From assembly GCF_009928425.1 (NCBI RefSeq), contig NZ_JAABNS010000001.1, positions 992,001 through 1,056,000 of the forward strand: a stretch of 64,000 nt of DNA, written 5' to 3'. Source of the stretch: Pseudarthrobacter sp. ATCC 49987. GTDB lineage: Bacteria; Actinomycetota; Actinomycetes; Actinomycetales; Micrococcaceae. The stretch's first letter is position 1; each line of letters starts with the position of its first letter. The position numbers and the translations under genes were made by a program. This document shows positions 8,104 through 22,338 of the stretch, one piece after another. The notes under the pieces were generated by a model that worked only from the letters and a program-made list of their open reading frames with translations, was not told the DNA's origin and made no database searches.

Positions 8104-8183
8104 GACTACCTCTTCACTTCAGGGTGTCCATTAAACCGTTCCCCGGGACCGTCAACGACGGAGGGGAACAAAGCCGGTTAAAC

Positions 8184-8233
8184 AACGCTGCCCGGCCGGA
8201 GTTGCGTGTTTACATCTCCGGCCGGGCAGCGTT
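8184..8233 (-). terminator. Rho-independent terminator of kgd
   Basis: AACGCTGCCCGGCCGGAG (8184-8201) and its exact complement CTCCGGCCGGGCAGCGTT (8216-8233) form an 18-base-pair stem with a 14-base loop, starting a few bases after the kgd stop. On the minus strand it is followed by GTTTAA. Confidence 0.85.
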
Positions 8234-8237
8234 GACC

Positions 8238-13805
<5,568 letters not shown>

Positions 13806-14063
13806 CCGCTGCTCCTGTAGACTGAAACTCTTATGGACAGTAAATCTAGGTGCCGGCCTGGGGGCTGTCAGCGGGGGATGGAAATCCTTCCCGCGCAGTC
13901 CACCCGAAGAGCCGGCAAACCCCGTTCACGCGCCCATCATTCTCCGGCGGCACGCCAGCCAGGTGCCTATCAAAATACAGGAGCCTTCCAGGAAACAGGG
14001 TCGGCCTCGTCTGACCATCCTCCGCCGGGCCGCCGCCGCGCCGCCCCGGAAGCAGGCCGCTAA
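13806..14063 (+). promoter_or_regulatory. Structured leader upstream of the CNNM/CorC pair
   Basis: 258 bases between guaB1 and the first CNNM gene. TGCCGGC (13851-13857) pairs with GCCGGCA (13911-13917) and encloses a hairpin: GCGGG-GGAT (13871-13879), a GGAA tetraloop of the GNRA type (13880-13883), ATCC (13884-13887), a two-base bulge and CCCGC (13890-13894). A 76-codon open frame (13833-14063) abuts the next ATG but is Arg/Pro/Gly-rich and unconvincing as a protein. I could not match the leader to the M-box or another riboswitch class I know. Confidence 0.5.
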
Positions 14064-15401
14064 ATGGAGTGGCTACTTCTCGGAGCAGGCCTGCTGCTCA
14101 TCCTGGGAACCGGCTTCTTCGTAGCCGTTGAATTCTCCCTCGTGGCCCTCGACCAGGCCTCGGTCCAGCGGGCCGTGGACAGCGGCGATACCGCCGCTGC
14201 GCCCCTGCTCAAATGCCTCAAGTCCCTGTCCACCCAGCTCTCCAGCTGCCAGCTGGGCATCACCATCACCACCCTGCTGACCGGCTACGTCATGGAGCCC
14301 TCGGTCGGCAAACTGCTCGAAGGGCCGCTGGCCGCACTGGGATTGCCGGCAGCCGCGGTTTCCTCCGTGTCTCTGGTCCTGGCGATGGCCCTCGCGACGC
14401 TCCTGTCCATGCTGATCGGCGAGCTGGTCCCGAAGAACATGGCGATTGCGCTGTCCTTCCAGGTCGGCAAGGCCCTCGCCCGTCCGCAGCTGATCTTCAC
14501 GGCGATCTTCAAACCCGCCATCGTGGTCCTTAACGGCTTCTCCAACAAGGTGCTCAATATCTTCGGGCTGGAAGCCAAGGAAGAGATTTCGGGCGCGCGG
14601 ACCCCGGCCGAGCTCGCCTCCCTCGTGCGCCGCTCGGCGGCGATGGGGACCCTCGACGCCGGCACCGCCAACTTCATCGCCCGGACGCTCAAGTTCTCGG
14701 GACGGACAGCGGCGGACGTGATGACGCCCCGCATCCGGGTCGAGACCATCGACGGCGACCAGCCGGTATCCGACATTGTCGAGGCCGCACGCCGCACCGG
14801 CTATTCGCGGTTCCCCGTCATCGGGGAGTCCTCGGACGACATCCGCGGCGTGGTGCACATCAAGAAGGCCATCGCCGTCCCCTCGGGCCGGCGGGCCAAG
14901 CTGGAGGCCGGCGCCATCATGACCGATGTGCTCCGGGTTCCGGAAACCATTCACCTGGACGCCCTGCTGGCGGAACTGCGCGAAGGCAACCTGCAGCTCG
15001 CCGTCGTCCTGGACGAATACGGCGGAACCGCAGGCATCGCCACCCTGGAGGATCTTGTCGAGGAAATCGTCGGAGAAGTGGCCGATGAACATGACAAGGT
15101 CCGGCCCGGGCTGCTGCAAAGCGCCTCGGGCGACTGGTACTTCCCGGGCCTGCTGCGGCCCGATGAACTCTCCGAACAGATCCCGGGCCTGACCGTGCCC
15201 GATGAGTCTGCCTACGAAACGGTGGGAGGTTACGTCATGAGCAAGCTGGGCCGGATTGCCTCCGTGGGGGATACCGTCGACGTCGTTGGCGGCACCCTTG
15301 CCGTCACCCGCATGGACGGACGCAGGATCGACCGGATCTGCTTCAAGCCCGTCCGCACGCAGCATGACGAGCACTCCAACGGCCAGGTCGGTGCCGCATG
15401 A
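14064..15401 (+). CDS. CNNM/CorC-type hemolysin family membrane protein
   Basis: 445 residues. An N-terminal DUF21/CNNM domain with about four membrane segments (1-150) contains QLSSCQLGITITTLLTGY and GELVPKNMA. A CBS pair follows (about 205-330: MTPRIRVETIDGD, GVVHIKKA, VLDEYGGTAGIATLEDLVEEIVGE). The C-terminus is a CorC_HlyC domain (about 345-430). Members are linked to Mg2+ or Co2+ homeostasis; the label hemolysin is historical. The stop overlaps the next gene by four bases (ATGA), so the two products may form a heteromer. Confidence 0.9.
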   Translation: MEWLLLGAGLLLILGTGFFVAVEFSLVALDQASVQRAVDSGDTAAAPLLKCLKSLSTQLSSCQLGITITTLLTGYVMEPSVGKLLEGPLAALGLPAAAVSSVSLVLAMALATLLSMLIGELVPKNMAIALSFQVGKALARPQLIFTAIFKPAIVVLNGFSNKVLNIFGLEAKEEISGARTPAELASLVRRSAAMGTLDAGTANFIARTLKFSGRTAADVMTPRIRVETIDGDQPVSDIVEAARRTGYSRFPVIGESSDDIRGVVHIKKAIAVPSGRRAKLEAGAIMTDVLRVPETIHLDALLAELREGNLQLAVVLDEYGGTAGIATLEDLVEEIVGEVADEHDKVRPGLLQSASGDWYFPGLLRPDELSEQIPGLTVPDESAYETVGGYVMSKLGRIASVGDTVDVVGGTLAVTRMDGRRIDRICFKPVRTQHDEHSNGQVGAA

Positions 15402-16465
15402 GCGACTGGGCAGGAATCCTCTGGCTTGTGGTCCTGCTGCTCGGCAACGCCTTCTTCGTGGGTGCCGAGTTTGCGGTCATGTCGGCCCGCCGGAGCCAGA
15501 TCGAGCCGCTCGCCGAGGCGGGATCCAAGCGGGCGCAGACCACTCTGCTCGCCATGGAAAACGTCTCGTTGATGCTGGCCTGCGCGCAGCTCGGCATCAC
15601 CGTGTGTTCGCTGCTGATCCTGCAGGTGGCGGAGCCGGCAATCCACCACCTGATGGCCGTGCCGCTGGAGGCCGTGGGCATCCCGGTGGAGATCGCCGAC
15701 ATCGCGGCGTTCGCCGTCGCCCTGCTGGTGGTCACCTTCCTGCACGTCACCATCGGTGAGATGGTCCCGAAGAACATTTCGGTGTCCGTGGCGGACAAGG
15801 CAGCCCTCTTGCTGGCTCCGCCGCTGATGTTCGTCGCCCGGCTGGTCAAGCCGGTGATCGTGGCGCTCAACTGGGCCGCGAACCACATCCTGAAACTGAT
15901 GCGGATCGAGCCGAAGGACGAGGTCACGTCGTCCTTCACCCTTGAGGAAGTCCAGTCGATCGTGCAGGAATCCACCCGCCACGGGCTGGTGGACGACGAC
16001 GCCGGACTCATCACCGGAGCCCTGGAGTTCTCCGAACACACGGCCTCCGATGTGATGGTCCCGCTCGACAAACTGGTGATGCTGAAAGCGAACACCACTC
16101 CGGTGGAGTTCGAGAAGGCCGTGAGCCGCACCGGGTTCTCCCGCTTTCCAATGCTCGACGACGACGGGATGCTTTCCGGCTATCTGCACATCAAGGACGT
16201 GCTCTCCATCCCGGACGCCGCGTACCACCAGCCCATCGCGGAAAGTCACATCCGCTCCCTGGCGAACCTGGCCATGGGCGACGAAATTGAGAAGGCCATG
16301 TCCGTCATGCAGCGCACCGGCTCGCACCTGGCCCGCGTGATCGGCCAGGACGGCCTCACCCAGGGCGTTTTGTTCCTTGAGGACGTCATCGAACAGCTCG
16401 TCGGGGAGATCCGGGACGCCACGCAGGCGACCGGCTACCGGAGGCTCGGCCAGGACCAGCAGTAA
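15398..16465 (+). CDS. CNNM/CorC-type membrane protein without CorC_HlyC domain
   Basis: 355 residues. A DUF21/CNNM domain (1-145; QLGITVCSLLILQ and GEMVPKNIS) is followed by a CBS pair (about 195-335; SDVMVPLDKL, GYLHIKDVL, LFLEDVIEQLVGEI). The chain stops directly after the CBS pair, so the C-terminal CorC_HlyC domain present in the upstream paralogue is missing. Such unequal gene pairs are common in actinobacteria. It is translationally coupled to the upstream gene. The transport substrate is not evident from sequence. Confidence 0.9.
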   Translation: MSDWAGILWLVVLLLGNAFFVGAEFAVMSARRSQIEPLAEAGSKRAQTTLLAMENVSLMLACAQLGITVCSLLILQVAEPAIHHLMAVPLEAVGIPVEIADIAAFAVALLVVTFLHVTIGEMVPKNISVSVADKAALLLAPPLMFVARLVKPVIVALNWAANHILKLMRIEPKDEVTSSFTLEEVQSIVQESTRHGLVDDDAGLITGALEFSEHTASDVMVPLDKLVMLKANTTPVEFEKAVSRTGFSRFPMLDDDGMLSGYLHIKDVLSIPDAAYHQPIAESHIRSLANLAMGDEIEKAMSVMQRTGSHLARVIGQDGLTQGVLFLEDVIEQLVGEIRDATQATGYRRLGQDQQ

Positions 16466-16491
16466 CACTGCCAGCCGCAACGTCGGGGTGT

Positions 16492-16524
16492 AGCCCTAAA
16501 TAGGAATCATTCCCATTTAGGGCT
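16492..16524 (+). promoter_or_regulatory. 33-base palindrome, candidate Zur box of the zinc operon
   Basis: AGCCCTAAATAGGAAT, a central C, then ATTCCCATTTAGGGCT: the two 16-base arms differ at one position. The centre GGAATCATTCC resembles actinobacterial Zur boxes of the form TGAAAATCATTTTCA. It lies 56 bases before znuA and 26 bases after the CNNM gene. No T tract follows, so a terminator is less likely than an operator. Confidence 0.65.
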
Positions 16525-16579
16525 ACACTCGAACTGTTGCTATTGCTGCTGATTCTCAATAACAGATCCGAGGTCCCCC

Positions 16580-17539
16580 GTGCGTCGTCCTGCTGCCCGT
16601 GCCGTCGTTGCCGCCTTTGCCGGCGCCACCCTGCTGCTGACGGCCTGCTCGCCGACACCGGGGAACCCGGCCCCGGGTGCCGGCGACGGAATTGTCGACG
16701 TCGTTGCCTCCACGAGCGTTTACGGCGACATCGTAGGCACCATCGGCGGAGACAAAGTGCGGGTCACCTCCGTCATCACGCGTACCAGCCAGGACCCGCA
16801 CAGCTACGAGGCCACGACGCAGGACAAGCTGGCGGTTTCCAAAGCCGAGCTGGTGGTGGAGAACGGCGGCGGCTATGACGACTTCATCCACAAGCTCGCG
16901 GACGACACGGGACTCGACCACGGCAGCGTCCTGAATGCCGTGGAGCTCTCCGGGCTGGCCCCGGAAGAGCCTGCCGGCGCGTCCGCTGCCGCCGACGGGC
17001 ACGGCCACGGCCCCGCCGGCTTCAACGAGCACGTCTGGTACAGCCTCCCCGCCATGGCCCGGATGGCTGACGCCGTCGCGGCCAAGCTGGGCGAGCTTGA
17101 GCCGTCCTCCGCCGCGACTTTCCGCAGTAATGCCGCGGCGTTCAAGGACTCGCTCGGCGGCCTTGAGGCGAAGCTGGCCGGAATCAAGGCATCCGCCGGG
17201 GCGGCGCCCGTCGCCGTGACGGAACCGGTACCGCTCTACCTGCTCGAAGCCGCCGGCCTGGCAAACCAGACCCCGGGCGAATACACCGCCGCAATCGAGG
17301 AAGACGCGGATGTGCCGCCCGCCGTGCTCAAGGCCACCACCGACCTCATGCGTGCGGGCAGCATCAGGCTCCTGGCCTACAACCAGCAGACCGAAGGCCC
17401 GCAAACGGTGGCCGTGCGGGACGCCGCGGCAGCCGCCGGGGTCCCCGTGGTGAATTTCAGCGAGACCCTGCCGGAGGGCAGGACCTACCTGCAGTGGATG
17501 ACCGGGAATGTCGACAACATCGCCAAGGCCCTGGCCTAG
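16580..17539 (+). CDS. znuA: Zinc ABC transporter substrate-binding lipoprotein
   Basis: 319 residues from GTG 16580. A signal peptide ends in the lipobox LTAC (Cys near residue 24), so the mature protein should be lipid-anchored outside the membrane. The cluster A-1 fold is shown by VVASTSVYGDIVGTIGGD, SQDPHSYEATTQD and NEHVWYSLPAMARMADAV. A short His-rich loop DGHGHG (near 144) fits metal capture, and the C-terminus has the conserved NFSETLPEGRTYLQWM. Zinc rather than manganese is inferred from the His loop and the Zur-like box. It leads the operon with the ATPase and permease. Confidence 0.9.
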   Translation: MRRPAARAVVAAFAGATLLLTACSPTPGNPAPGAGDGIVDVVASTSVYGDIVGTIGGDKVRVTSVITRTSQDPHSYEATTQDKLAVSKAELVVENGGGYDDFIHKLADDTGLDHGSVLNAVELSGLAPEEPAGASAAADGHGHGPAGFNEHVWYSLPAMARMADAVAAKLGELEPSSAATFRSNAAAFKDSLGGLEAKLAGIKASAGAAPVAVTEPVPLYLLEAAGLANQTPGEYTAAIEEDADVPPAVLKATTDLMRAGSIRLLAYNQQTEGPQTVAVRDAAAAAGVPVVNFSETLPEGRTYLQWMTGNVDNIAKALA

Positions 17540-17656
17540 GATTAGCAGACAGCCCCCCGCTGTACGGCCACTCAGGCAGCCCGGCAGACATCCCGGCCGG
17601 ACAGCCCAGGTAAAGAACGCGAGCCGACGGCTTGCGCAGAATTCGAGGAATCCAAG

Positions 17657-18472
17657 TTGACACCCGTAGTGAGCCTCCGTGGAGCCTCCCTGACGTTCGG
17701 CAAACGGACGTTGTGGGAGGGCCTGGACCTGGACATCAACCCGGGTGAGTTTTTCGCAGTCCTCGGTCCCAACGGCAGTGGCAAGACGACGTTCCTCAAA
17801 GTCCTGCTCGGCCTGCAGGAGCTGAGCTCCGGCTCGGCCACGCTCGCGGGGAAGCCTGTGGCGCGGGGCAGCCGGGGGATCGGCTATGTCCCGCAGCAAA
17901 AGTCCTTCGACCCCGATACTCCGCTGCGCGCCCGCGACCTCGTCGGGCTCGGCGTCGACGGCCACCGCTGGGGCCTCCGGATCGGCGCGGCGAAAGTGAA
18001 CCGCAAAATCGATGAGCTGCTGGACCTCGTGGGGGCCGCAGATTACGCCAAGGTTCCCGTGGGCCAGCTTTCCGGGGGCGAGCAGCAGCGGCTGCGCGTG
18101 GCGCAGGCGCTTGCCGCCGATCCCAAAGTGTTGCTCTGCGACGAACCCCTCCTGTCCCTGGACCTCCAGCACCAGCAGGCCGTCAGCGCGCTGATCAACA
18201 AGCAGTGCCGCGACCAGGACAGCGCCGTGGTGTTTGTGACGCACGAGATCAACCCGATCATGGACTACGTGGACCGCGTGCTGTACCTGGCTGGCGGACG
18301 GTTCCGGGTGGGTCCGCCGGAGGAAGTCATGACCACCGAGGTCCTGTCCGATCTCTACGACAGCCACGTCGAAGTGATCCACGCGAACGGACGGCTGATC
18401 GTCGTCGGACTGCCGGACGCCACGACCCACCACCACGAGGACGCCCACGCGGTGGCGGGGGAGGTGGGCTAG
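17657..18472 (+). CDS. znuC: Zinc ABC transporter ATP-binding protein
   Basis: 271 residues from TTG 17657 with GAGGAATCC upstream. Walker A is GPNGSGKTT (near 38), the signature is LSGGEQQR (near 138), and Walker B is LLCDEPLLSLD followed by the H-loop VTHEINP. The C-terminus has a His-rich end (THHHEDAHA) that may sense or buffer metal. It ends one base before the permease start. It energises zinc import with ZnuB. Confidence 0.9.
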   Translation: MTPVVSLRGASLTFGKRTLWEGLDLDINPGEFFAVLGPNGSGKTTFLKVLLGLQELSSGSATLAGKPVARGSRGIGYVPQQKSFDPDTPLRARDLVGLGVDGHRWGLRIGAAKVNRKIDELLDLVGAADYAKVPVGQLSGGEQQRLRVAQALAADPKVLLCDEPLLSLDLQHQQAVSALINKQCRDQDSAVVFVTHEINPIMDYVDRVLYLAGGRFRVGPPEEVMTTEVLSDLYDSHVEVIHANGRLIVVGLPDATTHHHEDAHAVAGEVG

Positions 18473-19363
18473 ATGGACCTGGACAACCTGCTCAACTCAA
18501 TCTTCAACTTCGAGAACTACGGCGAACTGCTGGTGCTGGTCCAGAATTCCCTCTGGGCGGGCGCTGTACTGGGCCTGCTCGGCGGCCTGATGGGAACCTT
18601 CGTGATGAAGCGGGACCTGGCGTTCGCCGTCCACGGGATCTCGGAACTCTCCTTTGCCGGCGCGGCCTTTGCCCTGCTGATCGGGACGGACATCGTCGTG
18701 GGATCTCTGGTGGGATCCGTCGTGGCGGCCCTTCTGCTGGGTCTGCTGGGCGTCCGTGCCAGGGACAAGAACTCCATCATCGGCGTCATCATGCCGTTTG
18801 GACTGGGCCTGGGCATCCTGTTCCTCTCCCTCTATGAGGGGCGCGCCGCCAACAAATTCGGCCTGCTCACCGGGCAGATCGTCTCGGTCGGCACCGTCCA
18901 GCTCCAGGTGCTGGCGGTCGCCGCCGTCGTTGTGATGCTCGCCCTGGTGGCGATCTGGCGTCCGCTGACTTTCGCCAGCGTGGATCCCGATGTCGCCTCG
19001 GCCCGCGGCGTGCCCGTCCGGGCACTCGCCCTGGTGTTCATGCTGCTGCTCGGCGTCAGCGTAGCCCTCTCCATCCAGATTGTTGGCGCCCTGCTGGTGC
19101 TGGCACTCCTGATCACTCCCGCAGCAGCGGCCATGCGGGTGACGTCCTCGCCCCGGCTCGTGGTGATTCTCAGTGTGGCATTCGCCATGACGGCCACGGT
19201 CGGAGGCATCCTGCTGGCCCTCGGCGGCCGGATTCCGATCAGCCCCTATGTCACCACGCTGTCTTTCCTGATCTATGTCGTGTGCCGGATAGTCGGCGGG
19301 GTCCGGGCCAAGCGTGGACTCAACGGACGGGTGCTGCGGAGTACTGCGGTGCCGGCCGCCTGA
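18473..19363 (+). CDS. znuB: Zinc ABC transporter permease
   Basis: 296 residues with eight or nine hydrophobic segments, an ABC-3 (metal family) permease. The conserved region VGALLVLALLITPAAAAMR (about 205-223) is typical of ZnuB/MntB permeases. It starts immediately after znuC. Together with ZnuA and ZnuC it forms the high-affinity Zn2+ importer; the Fur/Zur-type gene at 21773 is a likely regulator. Confidence 0.92.
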   Translation: MDLDNLLNSIFNFENYGELLVLVQNSLWAGAVLGLLGGLMGTFVMKRDLAFAVHGISELSFAGAAFALLIGTDIVVGSLVGSVVAALLLGLLGVRARDKNSIIGVIMPFGLGLGILFLSLYEGRAANKFGLLTGQIVSVGTVQLQVLAVAAVVVMLALVAIWRPLTFASVDPDVASARGVPVRALALVFMLLLGVSVALSIQIVGALLVLALLITPAAAAMRVTSSPRLVVILSVAFAMTATVGGILLALGGRIPISPYVTTLSFLIYVVCRIVGGVRAKRGLNGRVLRSTAVPAA

Positions 19364-19393
19364 GCCTGGGCGCGTTCGGCGCGCACTAAGTTA

Positions 19394-19438
19394 TGCATCA
19401 GTGCAAGTATGCACTTGTGCAATCATTGCAGTTATGCA
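19394..19438 (+). promoter_or_regulatory. Array of six TGCA motifs upstream of tetR
   Basis: TGCA begins at 19394, 19402, 19410, 19418, 19427 and 19435, a spacing of 8, 8, 8, 9 and 8 bases. Parts are also palindromic (CAAGT-ATGC-ACTTG at 19404-19417). The array ends 13 bases before the TetR start and is a likely operator for that repressor. Confidence 0.7.
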
Positions 19439-19450
19439 ATTATTTAGGCC

Positions 19451-20080
19451 ATGACTAATGTTGCCGCGCTTCCTTTGCGTGAGCGCAAAAAAGCTGAGAC
19501 CTGGGCCGCCCTCCATGAGGCGGCTGCCTCGCTTGCCCTGCGGCACGGCGTTGACGAGACCACGGTGGAAGCCGTCGCCTCCAGCGCCGGCGTCTCCGCG
19601 CGGACGTTCTTCAACTATTTCCAGGTGAAGGAAGACGCCATTCTGGGGCTGCGCGAACCTGTCCTGGAGGCGTCACAACTGTCCCGGATCTCCACCGCGG
19701 CGGACGATCTGGTGGGGCAGATCTCGCGCCTCCTGGTAACCGTTGCCTGGACGGCGATCGGGGGCACCGACCGCGCGCGGCGCCGCCAGCTCATCGCCCG
19801 GTATCCCAATCTGGGCCGCCGCCATATGGACTACATGGTCAAAGCCGAGGGCCTCGTCTGCCAGGGGATCGCCGGTGTGCTGGCCCAGGACCCCGCGTGG
19901 GCGGCAGGCGCCGAAGGCTTCGGTCCGGAGGAAGTCGCGCGCATGCTCGTCATGATCGCCGGGGTCCCCATCCGATTTGATCTCACGTCAGCTAATTTCG
20001 ACCCGGTCGAGGGGATTTCCGCGGAGACCCTCGGACCGTCGTTGGCCCTTCTCCACCATTTGCTAAGGAAAATTTCATGA
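19451..20080 (+). CDS. TetR family transcriptional regulator
   Basis: 209 residues. The N-terminal helix-turn-helix spans about 8-60 (RERKKAETWAALHEAAASLA, then TVEAVASSAGVSARTFFNYF). The C-terminal ligand-binding region is not closely recognisable. It overlaps the MFS transporter by four bases (ATGA), so it is the probable repressor of an efflux operon that it heads. The inducer is unknown. Confidence 0.9.
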   Translation: MTNVAALPLRERKKAETWAALHEAAASLALRHGVDETTVEAVASSAGVSARTFFNYFQVKEDAILGLREPVLEASQLSRISTAADDLVGQISRLLVTVAWTAIGGTDRARRRQLIARYPNLGRRHMDYMVKAEGLVCQGIAGVLAQDPAWAAGAEGFGPEEVARMLVMIAGVPIRFDLTSANFDPVEGISAETLGPSLALLHHLLRKIS

Positions 20081-21702
20081 CCAAGCACGCTGTCCCCGCC
20101 GCGGGACCCGCCGGAGGAGAGCAGCACATCGTGCTGCTCTTCGTGGGCCTTATGCTCTCGATGCTCCTCGCAGCACTGAACCAGACGGTGCTCAGCACGG
20201 CACTGCCCACGATCGTCGGCGAGCTCCACGGCGTCAGCGACATGCTCTGGGTCATCACCGCCTTTATTCTCGCCTCCACCATCACCATGCCCATCTACGG
20301 CAAGCTCGGCGACCTCATGGGACGCAAGGCCCTGCTGATGGCCGCCATTATCCTGTTCATGATCGGGTCCGTCATCGGCGGCCTGGCCAACGACATGGGT
20401 GTGCTCATCATTGCCCGCGTTGTCCAGGGCCTCGGTGGCGGCGGTCTGATGATCCTTTCGCAGGCAGTCATCGCTGACGTCGTACCGGCCCGCGAACGCG
20501 GCAAGTACATGGGCATGATGGGCGGCGTCTTCGCCATTGCCTCCGTCGCCGGTCCGCTGCTGGGCGGCTGGTTCACCGAAGGACCCGGGTGGCGCTGGGT
20601 GTTCTGGATCAACATCCCCCTGGGCCTGCTCGCGCTGGCCGGGGCTGTGTTCTTCCTGAAGCTGCCCAAGCACAGCGGCAAACCGCGCCTGGACCTCGGC
20701 GGCATGGTGTTGCTCGCCATCGCGACCACCTGCCTCGTGCTCTTCGCGACCTGGGGCGGCGGCAAGTACGAATGGAGCGATCCGATCATCCTCGGACTGA
20801 TCGCCGGCACGGTGCTCAGCGCGGTTGCCTTCGTTCTGGTGGAGCGCCGGACGGCCGAGCCGATCATTCCGCTGCACCTGTTCAAGGACCGCAACTTCAA
20901 CCTTTCCACTGTCTCCGGCCTGCTGATCGGCGTGGCCATGTTCGGCGCCATCGGCTACCTGCCCACGTATCTCCAGATGGCATTCAGCGTCAACGCCACC
21001 GAATCCGGGCTGCTGATGATTCCGATGATGGGCGCCCTGCTGGTTGCCTCGGTGGTCTCCGGCCAGCTCGTCAGCCGGACCGGCCGCTACAAGTGGATGC
21101 CGATCGCGGGCGGCGTGCTGGTTGCCATCGCCCTCGTGCTGCTCTCCACGCTCAAGCCCGAAGCTCCGCTCTGGGAAATCTGCGCCTACCTGGCCGTGAT
21201 GGGCCTCGGGCTGGGGCTGAGCATGCAGATCATGGTGCTCATCGTGCAGAACTCGTTCCCGCTGCGCGAAGTCGGCACCGCCACGGCGTCGAACAACTTC
21301 TTCCGGCAGATCGGGGCCACCCTGGGCTCCGCCGTGGTGGGAAGCCTCTTTGCGAGCCGGCTGGCCGAGCTGCTCACCCAGCGCCTGCCGGCCGCGGCAA
21401 CCGGCGGCGGCGCACCGGGAGGATCGAACTCACTGACTCCGGCAGTGGTCAGCCACCTGCCGGCGCCCATCAAGGAGGCCATCATCTCCTCCTACAACGA
21501 CGCGCTGACGCCCATCTTCATCTGGATGGTTCCGCTGGCGCTGGTCGCGGCCGTGCTGATGTGCTTCGTCAAGCAGAAGCCGCTGGCCACGGCCATTGAG
21601 CACGATGTGCTCTCCGAATCCATTTCGGAAGGCAACATCCTGATCACGGCCGACGACGCCGACGATGAGGCCTTGGCCCCGGCTTCCGGGTCGAGAAACT
21701 AG
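20077..21702 (+). CDS. DHA2-type MFS drug:H+ antiporter
   Basis: 541 residues with about 14 membrane helices. Motif A is GKLGDLMGRKALL (near 77), the arginine-containing helix 4 region is IIARVVQGLGGGGLMILSQA, and motif C is GGVFAIASVAGPLLGGWF. This places it in the EmrB/QacA group. A soluble acidic tail (about 505-541) follows the last helix. It exports an unidentified compound; control by the co-transcribed TetR is inferred. It is followed by a strong terminator. Confidence 0.92.
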   Translation: MTKHAVPAAGPAGGEQHIVLLFVGLMLSMLLAALNQTVLSTALPTIVGELHGVSDMLWVITAFILASTITMPIYGKLGDLMGRKALLMAAIILFMIGSVIGGLANDMGVLIIARVVQGLGGGGLMILSQAVIADVVPARERGKYMGMMGGVFAIASVAGPLLGGWFTEGPGWRWVFWINIPLGLLALAGAVFFLKLPKHSGKPRLDLGGMVLLAIATTCLVLFATWGGGKYEWSDPIILGLIAGTVLSAVAFVLVERRTAEPIIPLHLFKDRNFNLSTVSGLLIGVAMFGAIGYLPTYLQMAFSVNATESGLLMIPMMGALLVASVVSGQLVSRTGRYKWMPIAGGVLVAIALVLLSTLKPEAPLWEICAYLAVMGLGLGLSMQIMVLIVQNSFPLREVGTATASNNFFRQIGATLGSAVVGSLFASRLAELLTQRLPAAATGGGAPGGSNSLTPAVVSHLPAPIKEAIISSYNDALTPIFIWMVPLALVAAVLMCFVKQKPLATAIEHDVLSESISEGNILITADDADDEALAPASGSRN

Positions 21703-21720
21703 CCGGCGAATATCCCACGC

Positions 21721-21770
21721 CACCGCGGGCCGGGCTGCAGCTACTGCAACCCGGCCCGCGGTGTATTTTT
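21721..21770. terminator. Rho-independent terminator between the MFS gene and the Fur-type gene
   Basis: CACCGCGGGCCGGG (21721-21734) and CCCGGCCCGCGGTG (21750-21763) form a perfect 14-base-pair stem, extended by CTGCAG/CTGCA inside, followed on the plus strand by TATTTTT. It lies between convergent genes and can serve both. Confidence 0.88.
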
Positions 21771-21772
21771 GG

Positions 21773-22279
21773 CTAGTGGCGGGCAGCCCGGGCGGTGCAG
21801 GCCGGGCAGAGGCCGAAGATCTCGACGGTGTGTTCCACTGCGGTGAAGCCGTGCTCGGTGGCCGTCCGGGCGGCCCAGGCCTCGACTGCAGGTGCCTCGA
21901 CTTCGACGGCCTTGCCGCAGTTGCGGCACAGCAGATGGTGATGATGGCCGGTGACGGCGCAGCGCCGGTACACGGCCTCACCGTCGGCGTTCCGGAGGAC
22001 GTCCACCAGGCCCTCATCCGCGAGGGACTGCAGGATCCGGTATGAGGTGGCGAGGGACACGGAGGTGCCGCGGTCCTGCAGGATGCGGTGCAGTTCCTGC
22101 GTGCTGACGAAGTCCGTCAGTTCGTCAAGGACGGCGCTGACCGCGAGGCGCTGCTTGGTGACACGCTGCTCCTTGGCCGCGGCAGGGGCCGGCACGGTTG
22201 CCCGGCCGCCGTCGGCGGTGGCGCCGTGGGACATCGTCGAACTCGCTTCGCTGGTGGTCTTTGATACGGGTGGTGGCAA
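21773..22279 (-). CDS. zur: Fur family regulator, probable zinc uptake regulator
   Basis: 168 residues. A winged helix (about 38-95: TKQRLAVSAVLDELTDFVS then SLATSYRILQSLADEGLV) is followed by the metal-binding dimerisation domain with HHHHLLCRNCGK (near 110) and FGLCPACTARA (near 155), the two CxxC pairs of the structural zinc site. Zur rather than Fur or PerR is inferred from the nearby znuABC operon. ATG 22234 (MSHGATADGG) is an alternative, shorter start; the first 15 residues are not conserved in form. Confidence 0.85.
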   Translation of the reverse strand: MPPPVSKTTSEASSTMSHGATADGGRATVPAPAAAKEQRVTKQRLAVSAVLDELTDFVSTQELHRILQDRGTSVSLATSYRILQSLADEGLVDVLRNADGEAVYRRCAVTGHHHHLLCRNCGKAVEVEAPAVEAWAARTATEHGFTAVEHTVEIFGLCPACTARAARH

Positions 22280-22326
22280 GGTCCCAGATTACCAGCCGGC
22301 ACGTGGACACCGCCGGGGCAGGACCT

Positions 22327-22332
22327 TAGGCT
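22327..22332 (+). promoter_or_regulatory. -10 box of a leaderless gene
   Basis: TAGGCT ends six bases before ATG 22339 with no purine-rich site between, so transcription should start at or next to the start codon. Confidence 0.6.
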
Positions 22333-22338
22333 GGCCGG

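Noticed and set aside
13833..14063. 76-codon open frame ending just before the first CNNM gene
   Set aside because: Arg/Pro/Gly-rich and overlaps an RNA-like structure; no ribosome binding site. A leader peptide cannot be fully excluded.
13806..14063. M-box or cobalamin riboswitch
   Set aside because: Neither the M-box core nor the B12 box is present.
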